This document shows positions 58,227 through 64,000 of a DNA stretch of 64,000 nucleotides, in pieces. The stretch lies in assembly GCA_030584005.1 (NCBI GenBank), contig CP129486.1:62001-126000 (forward strand). The letters run 5' to 3'. Under the pieces are notes generated by a model. The model was not told where the DNA came from, did not search any database, and was given only the letters and a program-made list of their open reading frames with translations. The DNA is from Bdellovibrionota bacterium (GTDB lineage: Bacteria; Bdellovibrionota_C; UBA2361; JAFLCA01). Position 1 is the first letter of the stretch. Every line of letters begins with the position of its first letter. The translations under genes and the position numbers were made by a program.

Positions 58227-59570
58227 TCAGGTCAGGCGTGCGATAATCGGTGATAGCAGCTGCGCCACCACCATGCAGATCATCAGAAACGCCAAAACAG
58301 CGAACAGCACGAAGATCTTTCCCACAACACCCGCCGACCGATAAGCGACGTGCAGGCGGTACAACAGTCCACCGTGATCGGTGAAATCATCGTAGGCATC
58401 CATCCTTGCGTCATGCTTCGAGCGGGTCATCGGAGCCAAGTTCACCACGTGGTCGTTATGGCCGCCGCGTCCGGCGAAGGCGCTTGCAGAACCTTGGGAG
58501 GTCACGAACTGCTGCTCCTGGCCTTCGGTGAAGCACACGGCGAGGGTCACGCCGTTGCCAAAATCAAGCACCCGCGGCTGCTGCGGGGTAGCCGAGAGAG
58601 ACTCGCCCTTTCTGAGAATTCCACCATTGTAGGCGGTGCCATTTGTACTTTGATCGATGACGCTGATGTGCTCGTCAGCATCGGCGCGAATGATGCAATG
58701 CCGACGCGACACATGGGGCGCGCCGAGCCAGATATCGCTGGTCGGATCACGCCCCACTGATATCTGAGCCCCCAACGGCAGCACGAGTCGCGCGGGGCGA
58801 GCAACCTCGGAGGTGGATACGAGCACCGGATAACGCTGCTGTAGCGCTGCCGGTTTGGGGAGGCTCTCGGGGGTGAACTCGGCGGCCCTATTGATCTGGT
58901 CCTCCGATGTGACGCCAAAAAGCGAGATGTCACGCCCAAGCACCACCGGTACCCCGGCAGGCAGCGATACTTTGCCTGAAATCTGCTGTTCGGCGAGGAA
59001 TGTGCCGTTAGTGGAGCCGAGATCCTCAATCCAAAACTCTCCGTTCTCAAAGCCCATCCTGGCATGGCGGGCCGAGATATCCGAGCTGTCGAGGCGCACT
59101 GCGCATTGTTTGGCCCTGCCGATCAAAACGGGTTCTTCGGGGTTGAATGACACAACGATCGGTTGAGCTCCTGCAACCACGATGGCGGGAAAGCGCGGCG
59201 AGGTCGATAAACAGGCCTGGCGCAAGGTTCGCACGCCGGCCTTATCTGGTGGCTCGCCATCGCGCACAACGAGATCGGTATCGAGGGATGACACATTCAG
59301 TCGCACCCTACCCAGTTCAATACTGGCACTTCCCTCATAACTACCTTCAAGAGTACGCGGGGGGGTGTGCCCCTCTTGGACTGCCATGGCCGAGGTGGAA
59401 AATCGACGCCCTAGGTCGCGCGCAATGCGCAGCTGGAAGGGCTGATCCTTGAGGTCATCGATCTGCACATGGGCATACTCCGCCCCTCCCACGATCGCCT
59501 GTGGCCGGCGCACCAGGATGATCTCCGGCTGCGACACTCCATCCTGAAATGAGATCTCAAGTGCAAACAT
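58227..59570 (-). CDS. Double-FHA membrane protein, first gene of the type III cluster
   Basis: 447 residues. Two FHA domains: VLIGRAKQCAVRLDSSDISARHARM with DLGSTNGTFL (~150-210) and ISVGRDPTSDIWLGAPHVSRRHCII with DQSTNGTAYN (~275-330, in parts), both with GR, SxxH and NG residues intact. One C-terminal membrane helix (IFVLFAVLAFLMICMVVAQLL). SctD proteins of type III injectisomes also have a cytoplasmic FHA domain next to one membrane helix, but their periplasmic ring domains follow it; here the chain ends after the helix. It could be a regulatory or scaffold relative. Confidence 0.75.
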   Translation of the reverse strand: MFALEISFQDGVSQPEIILVRRPQAIVGGAEYAHVQIDDLKDQPFQLRIARDLGRRFSTSAMAVQEGHTPPRTLEGSYEGSASIELGRVRLNVSSLDTDLVVRDGEPPDKAGVRTLRQACLSTSPRFPAIVVAGAQPIVVSFNPEEPVLIGRAKQCAVRLDSSDISARHARMGFENGEFWIEDLGSTNGTFLAEQQISGKVSLPAGVPVVLGRDISLFGVTSEDQINRAAEFTPESLPKPAALQQRYPVLVSTSEVARPARLVLPLGAQISVGRDPTSDIWLGAPHVSRRHCIIRADADEHISVIDQSTNGTAYNGGILRKGESLSATPQQPRVLDFGNGVTLAVCFTEGQEQQFVTSQGSASAFAGRGGHNDHVVNLAPMTRSKHDARMDAYDDFTDHGGLLYRLHVAYRSAGVVGKIFVLFAVLAFLMICMVVAQLLSPIIARLT

Positions 59571-60106
59571 CAGCGTCCCTTCTTGCTAAGCTTCCCACTA
59601 CCCTCTCGGTGGCACCGACATTTCGATAATCGCAGGAAAACTTAGTAAAGTCCTCATCTGTGGGTTTTCCGGTTCCGTGCACCGCTCCAAGTCACCCGAT
59701 CAGATTAATATTCCCCTTCCCTCATCCTCCTATCGGCCTCCCCGGCCTCTAACCTAACTGACAACTATCCAAAAACATTAAGAATAAAGTAGTCATTCCG
59801 TAACCACTTTTTGCTCCTTAGTATGAGGCTCTGGGCCAATGCAAAGATCCATGAAAGTTCGATAGGTTAGCTTAATGTGGTGGTGCCTCCACATCAGGAT
59901 GCTCAACCCCCTGATCCTCCAAGGGCCCGCTTGGTACTCTATATAGAAATTATGTTCTATTCACATCAACCTTCCCCTTGGCGCTCCGGTGCTGTGTGGG
60001 GGCGCGAGGGTGACGGCTTTTTATGGAAATACAACTCGCCGCCCCGCATCCAAAGGTGTAGGACAGTGAGGTACTTACCAGTCCCAGTAATCCGGTGGAC
60101 CCGCAT
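59571..60106. other. Divergent promoter region, no gene
   Basis: About 535 bp between the type III cluster and the CheY-like gene. It contains ATCAGG/CCTGAT (59893-59915), CCAAG/CTTGG (59919-59934) and ATAGAA/TTCTAT (59943-59960) inverted repeats. The AT-rich part around 59760-59820 may hold promoters, but none could be placed. Confidence 0.4.
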
Positions 60107-60472
60107 ATGAAGAAAATCTTAATAATCGACGATGACATGACCGCCCTCGATATTGTCGATTATCTGTTCGAGGATCATGGCTTCGAAGTGATTCGACGCG
60201 CCGACGGCATGTCGGCCCTTGAGTGTGTCTCTTCGGAGCAGCCAAATATCATTCTCGTCGATCTGATGATGCCGAAGATGAATGGGCAAGAATGTGTGCG
60301 CGAGATAAGAAAGCGCGGCATCGCAGTGCCGATTGTGGCCTTCACTGCACTTGACGATCCCGAAGTGCACCAAGACGCGAGAAATGCCGGGTGCAATCTT
60401 GTGCTTACCAAACCCTGCAAGCCGGCCGTGCTTGTACAGCATGTCGAGGAGCTGCTGCGAGGCGCACACTAA
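60107..60472 (+). CDS. Single-domain response regulator (CheY-like)
   Basis: 121 residues from ATG 60107 (GGTGGA upstream; GTG 60095 is an alternative). All receiver residues are present: LIIDDDMTALDIV (acidic pair), IILVDLMMPKMNG (acceptor Asp), VAFTALDDPE (Thr switch) and LVLTKPCKPAVL (Lys-Pro). No output domain. It lies divergent from the type III cluster and next to an FHA gene; the kinase is unknown. Confidence 0.93.
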   Translation: MKKILIIDDDMTALDIVDYLFEDHGFEVIRRADGMSALECVSSEQPNIILVDLMMPKMNGQECVREIRKRGIAVPIVAFTALDDPEVHQDARNAGCNLVLTKPCKPAVLVQHVEELLRGAH

Positions 60473-60475
60473 CTC

Positions 60476-60530
60476 CTTGGGGAGACATTGAACAAGGTCC
60501 ATGGATGGCACTTGTTTCGTGTATCCTTAG
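60476..60530. repeat. GGATACGCTGA-family palindrome, diverged copy 4
   Basis: CTTGGGGAGACATTGAACAAG (60476-60496, given by its ends) and CTTGTTTCGTGTATCCTTAG (60511-60530) form a broken stem. The left arm resembles CTAGGGAGACACTGAA at 44000-44015. It overlaps the 3' end of the small FHA gene region. Confidence 0.5.
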
Positions 60531-60889
60531 AGACGGAAGGTAAAGGCCAGTTTCCCGATCAGGATCTCATCGCCATCCTTTAACGGGTAGCGCTTTCCGT
60601 TTTCGAGTTGATCCTTACGGTTAATGATCGTTCCGTTGAGGGACCCGGCATCAAGCACATAGGCCTGGCCATCCGTACATTCGATCACCGCATGCTTTCT
60701 AGACACTTTGGCATCGATGTCCTCCTGCTCGAGATCGATCTCCGGATAGGAGGAAGTAGTGGGGTCCCATCTCCCAATCAGATTGCTCCCCGGTTGGAGC
60801 TCAAATATCCGCTGTGAACCATCCGCACGATTAAGAATCAATAGCATGGCATATCCCATGGTACTCTGTGGCCCGCTCGGAGCTCCCAT
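60527..60889 (-). CDS. Small FHA-domain protein
   Basis: 120 residues, mostly one FHA domain: NLIGRWDPTTSSYPEIDLEQED, AKVSRKHAVIECTDGQAYVLDAGSLNGTIINR and LKDGDEILIGKLAFTF (in parts), with GR, SRKH and LNG residues intact. The start is not certain: Met1 (60889), Met11 (60859) and Met15 (60847) are all possible; none has a strong ribosome-binding site, and the FHA fold begins after Met15. It is a phosphothreonine-binding adaptor, so a Ser/Thr kinase is expected elsewhere in the genome. Confidence 0.8.
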   Translation of the reverse strand: MGAPSGPQSTMGYAMLLILNRADGSQRIFELQPGSNLIGRWDPTTSSYPEIDLEQEDIDAKVSRKHAVIECTDGQAYVLDAGSLNGTIINRKDQLENGKRYPLKDGDEILIGKLAFTFRL

Positions 60890-61598
60890 CTTCTATAACA
60901 ATGTCGGCTCCGAAGAGCGACCTCATAAGGGCGCCTATTCATTTCTAACTGGCTGATTGCAAAACGATATTTTAATATCCGCCGCTCCGCAGCTCGAGGT
61001 GGGCACATCTAAACGATTGTGTTAGTGTAAATGGCTTAGCCGCGGGGGGATCTCCCTAGGAGCTCGCGCAGTATTGCGGCTCGGAGCGTCCTTCCCGAGG
61101 GCTGTCTCCCCAGCGCTAACCCGCGAGGGGGTTCAAGGGTGTGGAGGATAGCGCGCTATCCCTGCAGCGTCTTGAAGATATTGTAACGAGACAGATTTTA
61201 GTTTTTTGCGAAGTAGGTGTTTTGGAAAACGCAGAGATGAGTATCGGAAGGTGTCGAGCAACGGTCCGCAGTCGATTGCGGCGATCGCTCGGAACCGGTC
61301 GCCCTGAGGGCGCCTGTCGCTCATCCTACGGCCATTCCCAGACGCATGCTTTGTTTGTTTTTAATCAAGCGAGTTTTTCGAGGCTTTTCCCGTCATTGGA
61401 ACTCCAACGTAGAAGTCCCGCACCGGCGCACCCGCAAGGGTGGCTGGAGCGGCCGATTTCTTCGCAGCGTGGCCGCTTGGCGCCGTCGCTGCTCGGTACG
61501 CCGATTCGGCGAACAACACCCGTAGATTCCATGGACCACCGGTCATTGCGACCGTGCAAGCCTCGATTCACCCGCCCAATGCACGGGAGAGGAATTTT
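60890..61598 (+). other. Long leader/upstream region of the RNase E/G gene
   Basis: About 710 bp without a supported gene. It is GC-rich with several inverted repeats near the 3' end: CGCCC-TGA-GGGCG, GCGGCC...GGCCGC around 61450-61480, and CGCCGATTCGGCG near 61500. In enterobacteria the RNase E leader folds and binds the enzyme for autoregulation. A similar arrangement is possible here, but promoter positions are unknown. Confidence 0.4.
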
Positions 61599-63371
61599 AT
61601 GGATCGACGCATGCTCATCAATACGGCGCACCCAGAACAGTGCCGTATTGCCATCGTGGAGGACGGCAAGCTCATTGAGCTTGAGATCGAATCTCAGCAG
61701 GGCAAAAAGCTAAAAGGCAACATATATAAGGCCCGGATCTCGAGGATTGAACCGAGCCTTCAAGCAGCCTTTCTTGATATCGGCACGGAGCGCAACGGCT
61801 TCCTGCAAATCAACGACATTCACCCGGCCTATTTTAAGGAGGGCGTGTTCTCCGGCCAGAAAGCGTCGGTGCGGAATGTGCGGATTCAAGAGGTGCTCTC
61901 TCCGGGTCAAGAATTAGTTGTGCAGGTGGTAAAAGAGGAGCGGGAGCTTAAAGGGGCCACCCTGACCACCTACCTCTCTCTGCCTGGCAGGTATGTAGTG
62001 CTCATGCCGGGGAGCGACAAAGGCGGGATCTCTCGTAAGATCGTAGATGGCGAACAGCGATCACGGCTCAAGAGCTTGGCCCAGGAGCTTGAAATCCCTC
62101 AGGGCATTGGCCTTATTATTCGCACCGCCGGACTCAACCGATCTTTGAGCGATCTGTCGCGAGATTTATCGCTCCAGCTCAAACTATGGGAAAAGATCCT
62201 TACCCAGTCACAGTCGGCCGCCTGCCCCACCGTGCTGTACAAAGAAAGCGACCTGGCGACCCGTGTTATACGGGACTACTTCACCCCCGAGGTGCGTGAG
62301 ATCATCATCGATGATCACGATACATTTCAGAGGGTCAAGGATTTCGTCGATCAGGTCATGCCGCGCTACCGGTCCAGAATTAAGTTCTATGACCAAGCGG
62401 AGCCCCTATTCTCGCACTATGCGGTGGAGGAGCGTGTTGGCGATGCCGTGAGCGACGAGGTTAAACTCCGCTCAGGTGGCGCAATTGTCATCGATACCTT
62501 AGAGGCCCTGGTGGCCATCGATGTCAACTCGGGCAAGGCTACCGAAGGTGCCGACATCGAGGAAACTGCTTTCCGCACCAATCTGGAGGCCGCTGATGAG
62601 ATAGCGAATCAGCTGCGGCTGCGGGACCTAGGGGGGCTCATCGTAATTGACTTCATCGACATGATGGACCGGCGCCACAAAGCGCAAGTTGAGCGCCGCC
62701 TCCTTGACGCGGTCCGCACGGACAAGGCGCGAGTCGAAGTGGGCAAGCTAAGCAAATTCGGGCTGCTTGAGATGTCGCGGCAGCGGCTGCGTGCCACTAT
62801 CACGAGCCAAAGCCACACCGCCTGCCCCCTTTGCAAGGGAACGGGTCGTACCAAGGCCGCCGAGTTTGTAGCGCTCGATGTGCTACGGAAGATTCAGAAT
62901 GCCGTCGTAGTGGGCCAAGCTTCCTCTGTTAAGGCCAGGCTGGCCCCCGCTCCGGCACTATTCCTCCTGAACCATAAGAAACAGCAGCTCAGCGCCCTTG
63001 AGACCGCGCATGGGGCGACAGTCCTCATATTCGCCGATGGCCGCCTTACACCGGACCAATACGAGTTCGAGATTGGCCCCCGGAAGGACGGTACCCCGGT
63101 TGAGCAGCGCGCCGCCTTTGCTCCCCCACCAGCCCCTGCGGCACGGCGCTTACCCAAGGAGTTGGAGGAGGGCGAGAACGAACTAAGAGGCACCCGCGGA
63201 GATGACGAAGAGGAATCCGAGGAAGAAACCGACGTCGAACCGCTGGAGGAGATCGCATCAAATGACGATGCTCGAAATGCGGTTGCGCAGCCCAAGGGGC
63301 GCCGATCCAGAGCGCGCGCGTCGGAGGAGAATGACGGGGAGGTCGAAGCGGTCGCCGATAGCTCCGACTAA
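61599..63371 (+). CDS. rng: Ribonuclease E/G
   Basis: 590 residues from ATG 61599 (GGAGAGG upstream). It initiates mRNA decay and processes rRNA as a 5'-sensing endonuclease. The S1 domain (GNIYKARISRIEPSLQAAFLDIGTERNGFL, in parts) is interrupted by a 5'-sensor region. The catalytic Asp residues are in ALVAIDVNSGKAT and GGLIVIDFIDM. The Zn-link CPLCKGTG, which joins dimers, is present, followed by an RNase G-type extension and a C-terminal acidic tail of about 75 residues (EEESEEETDVEPLEE). The tail lacks obvious degradosome motifs. It could be called rne or rng; the length is between the two. Confidence 0.93.
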   Translation: MDRRMLINTAHPEQCRIAIVEDGKLIELEIESQQGKKLKGNIYKARISRIEPSLQAAFLDIGTERNGFLQINDIHPAYFKEGVFSGQKASVRNVRIQEVLSPGQELVVQVVKEERELKGATLTTYLSLPGRYVVLMPGSDKGGISRKIVDGEQRSRLKSLAQELEIPQGIGLIIRTAGLNRSLSDLSRDLSLQLKLWEKILTQSQSAACPTVLYKESDLATRVIRDYFTPEVREIIIDDHDTFQRVKDFVDQVMPRYRSRIKFYDQAEPLFSHYAVEERVGDAVSDEVKLRSGGAIVIDTLEALVAIDVNSGKATEGADIEETAFRTNLEAADEIANQLRLRDLGGLIVIDFIDMMDRRHKAQVERRLLDAVRTDKARVEVGKLSKFGLLEMSRQRLRATITSQSHTACPLCKGTGRTKAAEFVALDVLRKIQNAVVVGQASSVKARLAPAPALFLLNHKKQQLSALETAHGATVLIFADGRLTPDQYEFEIGPRKDGTPVEQRAAFAPPPAPAARRLPKELEEGENELRGTRGDDEEESEEETDVEPLEEIASNDDARNAVAQPKGRRSRARASEENDGEVEAVADSSD

Positions 63372-63651
63372 AGGTGGTATAAAAAATACTCTTTTGACGT
63401 CACTGAGAGTCGCGTGGTGCCATACACCCCGGGTGCGAGTGTCTTCGCGGTATCACTTGCTATCGCGGTGTGCCGGTGCAGGGCCCTTGGCGCGCCTTTC
63501 GAGAAAGATTCTGCATTGTCGGGTATCTAGCTCTCTGTTAGCCTTCCTTTAATTGCTTGTGAAATGTAGTGCCTACACTTCACTCGGCATTCCTTAGCAT
63601 GAGCCTCCCGTGCGGGGCCGTGCAATTTGCAATCAGAAGGGAAGGTTTTTG

Positions 63652-64000
63652 TTGGAAGTCGCCACCGTGATCCCTCAGGAAGTCCGCTCTCCCATAGTCC
63701 ACCGATTAACGGATGAACTGAATCGCATTGCTCGCTTTGGTGCAAACATCACCGATGCCCACACATGTGCGGTGTTTGTGCCGGCAGGCTTAATGCGCAA
63801 CTCTGCACAGGGTGATTCGACCAGCGCCGGAGGGTTAGTGCTTGCCGGTAGCCATTCACTGGCCAATGACTTAATGCTGGGCTGCGAGGTCCCGCTGCAT
63901 ACCGGCTTGATTGGCTGGGTGGCAACCCACGGACGGTCTATCCATGTGGCTCCGTTCGAACACGAAAGCCGGGTCTTAGGGATGTACTCGCAGAGTCATG
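63652..64000 (+). CDS. GAF-domain protein, truncated by the window end
   Basis: A frame open from TTG 63652, six bases after GGAAGG, to the window edge (116 codons seen). The translation contains VHRLTDELNRIARFGANITDAHTCAVFVP, LVLAGSHSLANDLMLGCEVPLHTGLIGWVATHGRSIHVAPFEHESR (in parts), which is the GAF pattern: a helix, then strands, GLIGWV..G..I. GAF domains sense small molecules and usually sit ahead of kinase, GGDEF or regulatory domains; the remainder is outside the window. Confidence 0.75.
   Translation, partial: MEVATVIPQEVRSPIVHRLTDELNRIARFGANITDAHTCAVFVPAGLMRNSAQGDSTSAGGLVLAGSHSLANDLMLGCEVPLHTGLIGWVATHGRSIHVAPFEHESRVLGMYSQSH

Noticed and set aside
61021..61140. tRNA-like GGGGGTTCAAGG segment before the RNase gene
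   Set aside because: No acceptor or anticodon stem could be fitted around it; no tRNA was found in the window.

Overview
The window comes from a motile, diderm (Gram-negative) bacterium. It carries most of a flagellar export/switch/stator cluster, a second non-flagellar type III secretion-like cluster, lipoprotein processing (Lgt), polyprenyl-phosphate sugar transfer, and many FHA and two-component proteins. The gene mix (FlhG-FliA flagellar operon, several FHA proteins next to type III genes, vWA/ECF pairs, secreted proteases) would fit a deltaproteobacterial-type lineage such as the Myxococcota, Bdellovibrionota or SAR324 groups. No rRNA or tRNA gene is present, so this placement is an inference only.

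Layout. 1-3.8 kb: a phosphoribosyltransferase-like gene, a YaeQ homologue, a REP-associated tyrosine transposase bounded by inverted AT-rich repeat arrays, and an aldo/keto reductase. 4-15.2 kb (minus strand): an ECF sigma factor with a fused anti-sigma/von Willebrand protein, glpD, pckA, a GH15 glycosidase and two sulfatase-like lipoproteins. 15.4-22.4 kb: a glycosylphosphotransferase, a degenerate receiver protein, dtd, a GT-C membrane glycosyltransferase, a deaminase-fold protein lacking its catalytic Glu, and a PQQ-type sugar dehydrogenase. 22.6-35.3 kb: the flagellar block, read on the minus strand as motA - two short MotB-like genes - fliL - fliM - fliN - fliO - fliP - fliQ - fliR - flhB - flhA - flhG - small membrane protein - fliA - hybrid kinase; flhF is not in it. 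35.6-44 kb: a kinase/Nudix pair, a response regulator, lgt-mazG, several unknown small genes including a TerB-like one, and a RibBA-like protein whose two active sites both look eroded, paired with an HD phosphohydrolase. 44-49.8 kb: a secreted trypsin-like protease, two paralogous secreted proteins that share an upstream palindrome, a thioredoxin-fold ferredoxin and an FAH-family enzyme. 49.8-51.3 kb: a densely structured non-coding stretch and a haem-oxygenase-fold enzyme. 51.4-59.6 kb: a reduced non-flagellar type III cluster (minus strand): FHA protein, FHA/zinc-ribbon protein, sctJ, coiled-coil protein, sctQ, R, S, T, a truncated sctU, a small protein and a TPR protein. 60-64 kb: a CheY-like protein, a small FHA protein, RNase E/G with a long leader, and the start of a GAF-domain gene.

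Most notable points. The type III cluster keeps the inner-membrane gate (R/S/T), C-ring and lipoprotein ring genes. It has no ATPase (SctN), SctV, secretin or SctL gene in the window, and its SctU ends before the autocleavage domain. Three families of intergenic palindromic or mosaic repeats are scattered through the window. A roughly 280-360 bp mosaic element occurs twice, near 47.0 and 50.4 kb. Several proteins keep a fold but lack catalytic residues: the deaminase, the RibBA-like protein, the sulfatases and the receiver.

All calls were made by reading the sequence and translations. No database search or structure prediction was run.
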